Below are positions 1 to 6,575 of a DNA stretch of 29,287 bases, in pieces. Both the position numbers and the translations under genes were made by a program. A model generated the notes under the pieces. It was not told the origin of the DNA, searched no databases, and saw only the letters and a program-made list of their open reading frames with translations. How positions within the stretch are numbered: position 1 is the first letter of the stretch; each line of letters begins with the position of its first letter. This DNA comes from Acidimicrobiaceae bacterium (GTDB taxonomy: Bacteria > Actinomycetota > Acidimicrobiia > Acidimicrobiales > UBA8592). The DNA is taken from contig PBPU01000025.1 in the NCBI GenBank assembly GCA_002724825.1, positions 3,631-32,917 on the forward strand, given 5' to 3'.

Positions 1-96
1 GTAGTGAAGTTCAGGCGTCATAATTGGATTTTCACGACCAGGGAGAGTCGATTCTTTCTCCGGTAGTTGAATAATGAATGGGTTGCGTGGCGTCAT
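1..96 (-). CDS. Partial unidentified CDS, N-terminal 32 residues only
   Basis: An open frame reads from an ATG at 96-94 to the window edge without a stop. Its product begins MTPRNPFIIQLPEKES. Only 6 bp separate it from the stop codon of the upstream MaoC-type hydratase gene on the same strand, which suggests one transcript and perhaps translational coupling. I see no clear Shine-Dalgarno sequence before the ATG. Too little protein is visible to name a family. By context it may act in the same acyl-CoA or lipid pathway, which is inference only. Confidence 0.5.
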   Translation of the reverse strand, partial: MTPRNPFIIQLPEKESTLPGRENPIMTPELHY

Positions 97-102
97 AGTA
101 AA

Positions 103-957
103 TTACGCACAAGTCATTAAGCCGTTATCTAAAACGACTCTGTCGGATGCAAATGTTCTAAATTTTGCTTGCCCTTCATCAGTCCACATATGAACCTCTA
201 AGTCTTCACCTGGCATGACCGGAGAGCTAAATCGACCGGCCATTGAGTGGAATTTTTCAGGTTTGCTACCGCAGACTGCGTGAAGTAGCGCTCTCCCTGT
301 AAATCCATATGTGCATAATCCGTGCAGAATTGGCTTTGGAAACCCTCCAAGGGCGGCAAATGATGGGTCAGAGTGTAATGGGTTCCTATCACCATTCAGC
401 CGGTATAGAAGGGCCTGATCAGTTCTTGTAGAATATTTGACTACGTGATCAGCATCTCGATCTGGAAACTCAAATTTTTCGCTCGGCCCGCGATCTCCCC
501 CCCATCCTCCTTCACCACGAAAAAACAACTTACTTATGTTTGTAAACATCTTTTCACCATCGCTGCTGTCAACTGCAGTCGTTTCAAGAATAACCAGAGC
601 TGCTTTTTCTTTGTCATAGATGTTTGCAATCTTGCTGGTTGAGAGAACTGTTGCGTTTGTGGGTAATGGCTTGTGAAGGACTATTTCTTGCTCGCCATGA
701 ACCATCTTTGAATAGTCAACTTCTCCGATGTTACTAAGCGGCCCCCCTCTTCCAGTAGCGCCGAGAACGACACACATTGTCGGAAGAGCCTGCTGGGTCA
801 CGTCGTTGGTGTTTTCAGTCGTAAATTCGAGTTCAAACCCTGTAGGGTCGCTTGCTCCCGCCCCAACTCCAAGGCTGTACAGAAGACAATCTTTTGAATC
901 CCAAGAACTTTCGTAAGGTTCACTTTCTATTCCAATAGCGTCAAGGTTTATAGGCAT
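103..957 (-). CDS. MaoC-family (R)-specific enoyl-CoA hydratase, double hot-dog
   Basis: Predicted to hydrate trans-2-enoyl-CoA to (R)-3-hydroxyacyl-CoA. The C-terminal half carries the hydratase-2 motif at about residues 185-201, with the catalytic-type residues D190, N192 and H195 (sequence YRLNGDRNPLHSDP), followed by HGLCTYG at 212-218. The 284-residue length fits a two-hot-dog protein like the hydratase part of peroxisomal multifunctional enzyme type 2, with a degenerate N-terminal hot-dog. The ATG at 957 is preceded by a good GAGGAG ribosome-binding site. The next gene begins 6 bp after its stop. The substrate could be a fatty acyl or steroid/polycyclic CoA ester; the sequence does not decide this. 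Confidence 0.88.
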   Translation of the reverse strand: MPINLDAIGIESEPYESSWDSKDCLLYSLGVGAGASDPTGFELEFTTENTNDVTQQALPTMCVVLGATGRGGPLSNIGEVDYSKMVHGEQEIVLHKPLPTNATVLSTSKIANIYDKEKAALVILETTAVDSSDGEKMFTNISKLFFRGEGGWGGDRGPSEKFEFPDRDADHVVKYSTRTDQALLYRLNGDRNPLHSDPSFAALGGFPKPILHGLCTYGFTGRALLHAVCGSKPEKFHSMAGRFSSPVMPGEDLEVHMWTDEGQAKFRTFASDRVVLDNGLMTCA

Positions 958-1033
958 GGCTGCTCCTCAATGTTGCACTCATCATACTTTGTGTCTAGTT
1001 TTTTTCTTACGAGAAGTCACATTTTCGCAGAAC

Positions 1034-1939
1034 TTAGTCTTCCTTAAAAGCTAGCTTCCAAATGGAATGGTCTTTTGCCTTGAAGAGGACTACATCTGCC
1101 AGGTTTTTTAATGGCGCAATATTCTCTTTAAGGTTGGGGGAGTTAATCAAATTCCATATCATCTTTGCTTCTTCTCGAGCTTCTTCTTCCGAGAGCTGAG
1201 AATACCGATTAAAGAATGAATTCTTATTTTGCTTTGCTTTATCACATAGGTTCAGAAAACGTGAAACATACCAGTCCTCGATATCTTGCTCATCTGCGCT
1301 CAGGTAGATGCACATGTCTAAAAAATCTCTTATAGCTGGGTTCTCTCTATTTATTGCCGCTGGGTCGCTTTGGAGGAGGTTGAGGCCTTCAAGTATAAGT
1401 ACGTCTGGATTTTCAATTATTCTTTTGTCACCGGTTACATCGTATGTTGTATGGGAATAGGTAGGTACGCTCTGTTTTTTAGATGAGGTCTTTAACGATA
1501 TTAAAAAATGAACAATACCTGAGTAGTCAAAACTTTCAGGAAAGCCTTTGCGGTGCATTATTCCCAGCTCTAAAAGTTTTTGGTTTGTAAAGAGAAAACC
1601 ATCGGTCGATAGTACTTCAACAGAAAGTTCCCTTTCCTGGGCTAGAAGAAGTTCTTTAAGAGTATTCGCAACGGAGGATTTACCTACTGACACCCCTCCG
1701 GTTATACCTAGGATGAAAGGTAGTGCCCCTGACTGACCCCTGTTTGATGGTGCTGGCTGAGGCTGTTTGCGCATTAATAATAGAATTTTCTGGACTAGCG
1801 GGTGGTAAACCTGCTGGATCTCCTCGGTGGTTTGCGGAAGTTCGTCAAGAATCGAGCCGTAATAGCCTGAAGTGACGTCGCTCTCGTGGCCCCAGTCTTG
1901 TCTCATGATGAATTTAAAATTTCCGCTTAAATCATCCAC
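1034..1939 (-). CDS. coaA: Type I pantothenate kinase
   Basis: Phosphorylates pantothenate with ATP in the first step of coenzyme A synthesis. The 301-residue product contains the P-loop GGVSVGKS at residues 81-88. Blocks typical of E. coli CoaA follow: a TDGF segment, KGFPESFDY, YSHTTYDV, and PDVLILEGLNLLQS. The C-terminal region with WYVSRFL and the NLKENI segment is also family-like. The start is GTG at 1939; no ATG extends the frame further, and M12 is a possible alternative. The N-terminal region before the P-loop is somewhat shorter than in many homologues. It is divergent from the alcohol dehydrogenase gene and appears monocistronic. Confidence 0.93.
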   Translation of the reverse strand: MDDLSGNFKFIMRQDWGHESDVTSGYYGSILDELPQTTEEIQQVYHPLVQKILLLMRKQPQPAPSNRGQSGALPFILGITGGVSVGKSSVANTLKELLLAQERELSVEVLSTDGFLFTNQKLLELGIMHRKGFPESFDYSGIVHFLISLKTSSKKQSVPTYSHTTYDVTGDKRIIENPDVLILEGLNLLQSDPAAINRENPAIRDFLDMCIYLSADEQDIEDWYVSRFLNLCDKAKQNKNSFFNRYSQLSEEEAREEAKMIWNLINSPNLKENIAPLKNLADVVLFKAKDHSIWKLAFKED

Positions 1940-2068
1940 ATAAATAGTTTGGCGGTTTTTTTCTCTATTCGGACGCCATGCCTCAATTTCTTAGAGTGCC
2001 CCTAATTTTCCAGAAGAGTACGGGTAATGCTAGTCGACTTTTGCTATTCGTTGCGACAGACTAGATGG

Positions 2069-3010
2069 ATGAAAGCTGTTCAGGTTAATAATGGAGTTAT
2101 TAGTGTCGACAATGTAAGTGAGCCGAGTGGAAATGGCATCATTGTCGATGTGTGCTCGGTGGGGATATGCGGATCTGATTTGCATTTGATTGACGCTGGG
2201 ATGATGTCTGTGATCCCAGGTCATGAAATTGCCGGGGTTACGAGGGATGGAACGCAGGTTGCTATTGAACCAATGTTGTCTTGTGGAGAATGTAAACACT
2301 GTGCAGAAGGGGAGGAACCATATTGTCATGAATCTCTTCCTAATACATTTGGTATTGGGATCAATGGGGGAATGGCTGAGAGAATCGTTGTTCCAGAGAG
2401 ATTTCTCATACCTTTAGATACCCGAGTACCTGTCGAAGATGCTTTCCTAGTCGAGCCGTTGGCAGTGGCAGTTAGAAGCTTGGGAAGGGCCGGAGTTACT
2501 AAGGGAGATAGAGTTTGTGTTATCGGGGCGGGAACTATTGGGCTTTGCTGCGTTGCGGTAGCTAAGTATCTGGGGGCTACCGTCGAACTTGAATCTCGCC
2601 ACTCGCATCAACTTGAGGCAGGAAGTCGGCTGGGTGCAATTGAGCCCTCCAATCAACCCGCAAGCATTGTTATCGAAGCTGCAGGTACTAGCAGCGCTCT
2701 TTCCTGGGCTATTGAAAAGTGTCAGAAGGGTGGAGTTGTCGGCATTCCCTCTACTTATTGGGATCCCGTTGAGATCCCTGCATTGGCGATGGGGATGAAG
2801 GAGGTTTCGCTTATTCCCTCTATTACTTATGGGCACACTACGGGACAGAGAGACTTTGAAGTAGCTATGTCAGTGATGGCTGCATCGCCTGAATTAGGAC
2901 GAGCTGTGATAACAGATAGATTTCCGTTAGACGGTGCGGCTGAAGCTTTTGATCTAGCTCGTAATAGGCATGAGGGGGTTATTAAGGTTGCCGTAGACGC
3001 CCAATCTTAG
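2069..3010 (+). CDS. Zinc-dependent medium-chain alcohol dehydrogenase
   Basis: A medium-chain dehydrogenase/reductase. From the chosen start (MKAVQVNNG) the protein has 313 residues, a little short for the usual 340-350. Catalytic zinc ligands are visible as C34, H52 and E53 (PGHE), with E129 in LVEPLAVA as a likely further ligand. The structural zinc lobe has C72, C75, C78 and C86. The Rossmann motif GAGTIG is at 153-158. The frame is open upstream to ATG 2027, but homologues of this family usually begin at the MKAV-type motif, so ATG 2069 was preferred. The substrate is not decided: sorbitol/threonine-type or general alcohol oxidation are both possible. Downstream is the WhiB gene, 119 bp away. 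Confidence 0.87.
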   Translation: MKAVQVNNGVISVDNVSEPSGNGIIVDVCSVGICGSDLHLIDAGMMSVIPGHEIAGVTRDGTQVAIEPMLSCGECKHCAEGEEPYCHESLPNTFGIGINGGMAERIVVPERFLIPLDTRVPVEDAFLVEPLAVAVRSLGRAGVTKGDRVCVIGAGTIGLCCVAVAKYLGATVELESRHSHQLEAGSRLGAIEPSNQPASIVIEAAGTSSALSWAIEKCQKGGVVGIPSTYWDPVEIPALAMGMKEVSLIPSITYGHTTGQRDFEVAMSVMAASPELGRAVITDRFPLDGAAEAFDLARNRHEGVIKVAVDAQS

Positions 3011-3129
3011 CGGTAATTCGGGTATCAATTTTAGTGATATACGTATCGTAAGTATTCATCGTCGAGATAGTGACAAATAGTCTCTCAGGCCATAGATTTA
3101 CGTTTAATGAGCACTTCGGAGAAAAGCTA

Positions 3130-3444
3130 ATGACAGCTATTGATGTTCAACCAGCCCCGTCAATTCGTCCGTGGTGGATGGAAAGCGCGGGTTGTCTAGG
3201 TAAGTCACGACTTTTTTTCCCTCCTCCCGGTGAAAGGCCGGCTGCTCGGGATCGTCGCGAAACTCGAGCTCGTAAGATCTGCTTAGAATGTGATGTCCTT
3301 CATCAATGCCAAGATTATGCTCGCAACCAGAGGGAACTAGGTTTCTGGGGTGGAGAGTCTGAGATAGAGCGTGCGGAAGCTGGCTACGCTCCAACAACTC
3401 CAGTGATTGGATTGCGCCGCCATCGGACGGCAGCTAGCAGTTAA
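3130..3444 (+). CDS. WhiB-family iron-sulfur transcriptional regulator
   Basis: A 104-residue actinobacterial Wbl protein. Four cysteines expected to hold a [4Fe-4S] cluster are at C22, C51, C54 and C60, in the pattern C...CxxCx5C. The GFWGG beta-turn motif lies at 71-75, and a basic tail (RRHR near residue 100) suits DNA binding. Wbl proteins generally act with the primary sigma factor and respond to redox state or nitric oxide. The ATG at 3130 has a strong upstream GGAGAAAAG; an in-frame GTG at 3070 would add 20 unrelated residues and is less likely. It stands alone between an alcohol dehydrogenase and a hydrolase. The subclass cannot be assigned. Its presence is the best lineage marker in the window. 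Confidence 0.94.
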   Translation: MTAIDVQPAPSIRPWWMESAGCLGKSRLFFPPPGERPAARDRRETRARKICLECDVLHQCQDYARNQRELGFWGGESEIERAEAGYAPTTPVIGLRRHRTAASS

Positions 3445-3504
3445 TTCCACCTAGACTTCTCACATGTGTATTATCTGTTGTATGTGGAATGGATGGATTT
3501 CTGA

Positions 3505-4344
3505 ATGAATCCGAAGCTCCTTAAGGTTCCTTCAACTGATGGTGTTCAAATTGCTGTCCATGACTACGGCGGTGATGGTCCTCCGATCATTTTCTGCCAT
3601 GCAACGGGGTTTCATGGCAGATACTGGGACAGCATCTGCTCTTTACTTTTAGAAGATTTTCGTTGTATCTCTTTAGATTTTCGTGGTCATGGCGATGCGG
3701 AAACCCCTAAAGGTACGTCTATGAAATGGATTGGGATGGCTGAGGATCTCCTTTCGGTAGTCGATCACTTTAAGTTCAAGGAGATATTCGGCGTTGGTCA
3801 CAGCATGGGTGGTGCAAGCCTACTGTTAGCGGAGAAGAACCGTGGAGAAGTTTTTAAATCACTGTGGCTATTCGAACCGATAGTCATACCTTCAGGGCCT
3901 CTTGCAGAAAAACTGTCTAGGGGTAATGATCTTGCGACTTCGGCAAGAAAACGAAACGAACGGTTTCCGTCTCGTGAAGACGCATTTGAAAGGTATGCTT
4001 CCCGGCCGCCTTTCTCAAATGTTGACAAAGAAGCTCTTCGGTCATATGTAAATTATGGATTTGCTGATCATCAAGATGGTGATGTTATTCTCAAATGTCG
4101 CGGAGAAGTAGAGGCGCAAGTTTTTGAGAACTCTTCTACTGGACTTTTTGATTGCCTTCCGAATTTAAAGGTCGTTTCGAAAGTAGCCGGAAGTACTGAT
4201 CAACAAGGGCCAGCACTTTTAGCACCTGATATCGCTGAAGCGCTTCCAAATGGAACTTATGAGGAATTTGCTGAGATGACCCATTTTGCACCTATGGAGG
4301 ACCCTAAGAGGGTGGCGGTTTCAATAAGCAGTTTCTTTAATTAG
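3505..4344 (+). CDS. Alpha/beta-hydrolase fold protein
   Basis: A soluble 279-residue hydrolase. The nucleophile elbow GHSMGG is at residues 98-103 with catalytic-type S100. The oxyanion region HATGFHGRYW is at 32-41, and the segment DFRGHG (58-63) is typical of the family. A histidine in EMTHFAPME near residue 260 is the likely third triad member. The ATG at 3505 follows GGATGG. The thioesterase-like gene begins 6 bp after the stop in the same frame, so the two are probably co-transcribed and may act on the same ester or thioester substrate. Esterase, epoxide hydrolase-like and ring-cleavage hydrolase roles all remain possible. Confidence 0.85.
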   Translation: MNPKLLKVPSTDGVQIAVHDYGGDGPPIIFCHATGFHGRYWDSICSLLLEDFRCISLDFRGHGDAETPKGTSMKWIGMAEDLLSVVDHFKFKEIFGVGHSMGGASLLLAEKNRGEVFKSLWLFEPIVIPSGPLAEKLSRGNDLATSARKRNERFPSREDAFERYASRPPFSNVDKEALRSYVNYGFADHQDGDVILKCRGEVEAQVFENSSTGLFDCLPNLKVVSKVAGSTDQQGPALLAPDIAEALPNGTYEEFAEMTHFAPMEDPKRVAVSISSFFN

Positions 4345-4350
4345 TGTTTC

Positions 4351-5250
4351 TTGAGCGTTCTTTCCGATATTGTCAAAGATGTGGACGCAAGAAACTGGTT
4401 AGGTTTAGAGACATCGCATAACCCCCATAGGTGGCATTTACCTGTTTCTCGCGGAATTTCTACTGGGCATAGAGCGATGTTTGGTGGAAGCGGCTTAGGT
4501 GCTGCAATCGCAGCAATGGAAGGAACTAGTGGCAGGCCTCTTGTATGGGCGACTGCACAGTACCTGTCATTTGCTCAAGTTGAAACAATTGTCGATATTG
4601 ATGTCACACTCGCGGTTCATGGACAAAAGACCACTCAAGCAAGAGCTGTTGGACATGTAGGTGGTACTGAGATCATCACAGTGAATGCTGCGCTTGGATC
4701 TCGAACGTTCCCTAGAGATAAGACATATGGTTCTCCCCCTGAGGTAGAACAGCCAAATGATTGTCCTTTACGTGAGAGATTTTCTGGGGTGACTGACTCG
4801 TTGGATTCGCGAATTGAGCAGAGATGGGCTTTGCCAGTTGGGGCCAAGAAGCCATCTGAACTTGAGCCTGGTCGAATAGCAGTATGGAGTAGGATGCCAG
4901 AATTACTTGAACCTTCAGCTGCATCGTTTGCGGTCCTAGGCGATTATGTTCCTATGGGCATTAGCTTTACACAGAATGGTCAAGCCGGCTCAACTAGCCT
5001 AGATAATACTTTGCGAGTTATTCAGGTTGTACCAAGTGATTGGTACCTTTTGGATATTCGTGTCGATGCCATTTCAAACGGGTTTGGCCATGGTGTTATC
5101 CATATATGGTCAATAGATGGAGAATTGTGTGCAATAGGAAGTCAGTCATGTATCGTGAGAAGCCGTAAGCCTGGAGAGCATTCCCCGCCTAAACGTCTCG
5201 TTGAGGCTTCAGATCAGTCTTCTGCAACAATAAAGAAAAGTAATCTTTGA
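4351..5250 (+). CDS. TesB-like acyl-CoA thioesterase (double hot-dog)
   Basis: Predicted to hydrolyse acyl-CoA to free acid and CoA. The N-terminal half has the hot-dog signature FGGSGLGAAIAA (44-55). The C-terminal half aligns by eye with TesB around STSLDNTLRV. D218, S242 and Q265 match the Asp, Thr/Ser and Gln triad positions of acyl-CoA thioesterase II. The start is uncertain: TTG at 4351 lies 6 bp after the upstream stop, and GTG at 4381 is a possible alternative; neither has a strong ribosome-binding site. It probably forms a unit with the preceding hydrolase. It converges with the short-chain dehydrogenase gene, leaving only 23 bp between them and no clear terminator. Confidence 0.78.
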   Translation: MSVLSDIVKDVDARNWLGLETSHNPHRWHLPVSRGISTGHRAMFGGSGLGAAIAAMEGTSGRPLVWATAQYLSFAQVETIVDIDVTLAVHGQKTTQARAVGHVGGTEIITVNAALGSRTFPRDKTYGSPPEVEQPNDCPLRERFSGVTDSLDSRIEQRWALPVGAKKPSELEPGRIAVWSRMPELLEPSAASFAVLGDYVPMGISFTQNGQAGSTSLDNTLRVIQVVPSDWYLLDIRVDAISNGFGHGVIHIWSIDGELCAIGSQSCIVRSRKPGEHSPPKRLVEASDQSSATIKKSNL

Positions 5251-5273
5251 GCCGTCGCATTAGGAATGTTTCG

Positions 5274-6116
5274 TTAGATTACTTCGCGGTACATAGTAGG
5301 ATTTCTTTTACCCTTTGGTTGTTTGCCGCGCTCGTCGAATAGATTGTAGTCAAGTGCTACTTCGGCAGTTGTGAGTACTTGTCCATTCCTTTGAATCCGA
5401 TTTGGGTCAGTTGCGAGAGCTGCTATTACTCTTCCCGTATATAGAGGTGTTTCTGAATTCTCTTCATCTAACTCGATATCTCCCTTTTCAATGCTTTCAA
5501 CGATGAATTCAGTTAGTACCTGACTTGGCCAAAGGCCAATAACGCAAAGCCCATCTTCTTTTCCTTCAATTGCAAAATCTCTTGTTAATCTATCTGTTCC
5601 CATTTTTGCGATGCCGTAACTTGCACTCAATGCATAGCGTTCTGAACCGCTGGAAGAGATATTTACCATAAACCGGAGCGAGTCTGATTGTTCCATCATT
5701 AATCGAGTGGCGTATACGCTAGCAACATATGCAGATCTTAATCCGATGCCTACCTGATCATCCCAGATTCCTATAGGGTGTTCCCAAAATTTCCCACCCC
5801 ATACAGGTGGGTTGGGAATCTTAAATGCGTTATTTACATGAATATCAAGACGGCCATGATTTTCGCGGATCTGATCATATAGTGCTTCGATCTGATTGTC
5901 GTGTGCTAGGTCAACTTCTACAGGTATTCCAGTGCCTCCTGCGGTATTTACGAGTTCAGCTGTTTCATGAATAGTTAACGGACCGCTCCCTGAAGATCTT
6001 CCAGTTATATATACGGTCGCTCCCTGTTCTCCTAGTCCAACGGCAATGCCTCTTCCAATGCCTCTGCTTGAGCCTGTTACTACGGCAACTTTCTCATAAA
6101 GTTCTTTATCGTCCAT
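5274..6116 (-). CDS. Short-chain dehydrogenase/reductase (SDR)
   Basis: A 280-residue NAD(P)-dependent oxidoreductase. The cofactor motif TGSSRGIG lies at 14-21, the NNA motif at 95-97, and active-site residues are Y167 and K171 (YGIAK) with serines around 154-158. The spacing after NNA and the WPSQVLTEF segment resemble the DHRS1-type classical SDRs. ATG at 6116 has a GGGAGA ribosome-binding site six bases upstream, so it was preferred to the in-frame GTG at 6128, which overlaps the FKBP stop codon. It is the last gene of the probable operon with the P450-kinase fusion and may act on an alcohol or ketone made by the P450. That link is inferred from position only. Confidence 0.9.
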   Translation of the reverse strand: MDDKELYEKVAVVTGSSRGIGRGIAVGLGEQGATVYITGRSSGSGPLTIHETAELVNTAGGTGIPVEVDLAHDNQIEALYDQIRENHGRLDIHVNNAFKIPNPPVWGGKFWEHPIGIWDDQVGIGLRSAYVASVYATRLMMEQSDSLRFMVNISSSGSERYALSASYGIAKMGTDRLTRDFAIEGKEDGLCVIGLWPSQVLTEFIVESIEKGDIELDEENSETPLYTGRVIAALATDPNRIQRNGQVLTTAEVALDYNLFDERGKQPKGKRNPTMYREVI

Positions 6117-6127
6117 TAGTTCTCCCA

Positions 6128-6505
6128 CTAGCCTATGCTGCGAAGGTCAACGACGAATATAAGTGTTTCATTTGGCCCAATTACCCCTCCGGCTCCTTGC
6201 TCGCCGTAAGCTTGGTCCGGTGGAATCACTAACCTTCTTCTTCCGCCGACTTTCATTCCTGCACATCCTTTGTCCCATCCTTCTATAACTTGCCCGACTC
6301 CTAGCTGGAAAGTAAATACCTCATTTCGCGACCAAGATGAGTCAAACTCCGTGGAGTCGGACAATGAGACTCCGACATAGTCCACGCTGATAAGTTGTCC
6401 TGCAGAACACTCTGGGCCATCACCGATATGGAGGTCTTCGATTAGAAGGTCTTTTGGAGGGGCCGCTGGTGTGGCTTCAACAATTGGTTTTTCAAAAGTA
6501 TTCAT
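6128..6505 (-). CDS. FKBP-type peptidyl-prolyl cis-trans isomerase
   Basis: A single-domain FKBP of 125 residues. The core motifs are present: VDYVGVSLSDSTEFDSSW, then VIEGWDKGCAGMKVGGRRR, then IPPDQAYGEQGAGG, and a closing TLIFVVDL strand. There is no signal peptide, so it is probably cytoplasmic. The ATG at 6505 follows CGGAG with good spacing. It lies 66 bp after the P450-kinase fusion gene and overlaps or abuts the SDR gene. FKBPs catalyse proline isomerisation and often act as folding helpers. A role for the neighbouring large fusion protein is conceivable but not shown. Confidence 0.95.
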   Translation of the reverse strand: MNTFEKPIVEATPAAPPKDLLIEDLHIGDGPECSAGQLISVDYVGVSLSDSTEFDSSWSRNEVFTFQLGVGQVIEGWDKGCAGMKVGGRRRLVIPPDQAYGEQGAGGVIGPNETLIFVVDLRSIG

Positions 6506-6553
6506 ATTTACTCCGGTGAAGGGAACAAGAACAATCAGCTGGCTGCAGCTAAG

Positions 6554-6575
6554 TTAGGTTATGAGCATAACCTAA
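6554..6575. repeat. Perfect inverted repeat, 10-bp arms, at the fusion gene stop codon
   Basis: TTAGGTTATG, two bases (AG), then CATAACCTAA. The right arm contains the stop codon of the P450-kinase gene (complement of 6572-6574). As RNA it would form a tight hairpin. On the minus strand, which is the transcribed one, no U-tract follows; on the plus strand a run of seven T follows at about 6583-6589. It could be a weak terminator or attenuator, an mRNA-stabilising element between two operon genes, or an operator about 50 bp upstream of the FKBP start. Confidence 0.6.

Noticed and set aside
2030..2064. Inverted repeat CTAGTC ... GACTAG just upstream of the alcohol dehydrogenase ATG
   Set aside because: Arms of only 6 bp with a 23-base gap; expected by chance at this length and no supporting context.
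3070..3129. Upstream extension of the WhiB frame by 20 codons
   Set aside because: The extension starts at GTG without a ribosome-binding site, while ATG 3130 has a strong one and gives the normal N-terminus length.
3445..3504. TTCCAC and GTGGAA flanking the gap between the WhiB gene and the hydrolase
   Set aside because: The 6-bp arms are more than 30 bases apart and there is no U-tract, so a terminator call is not supported.
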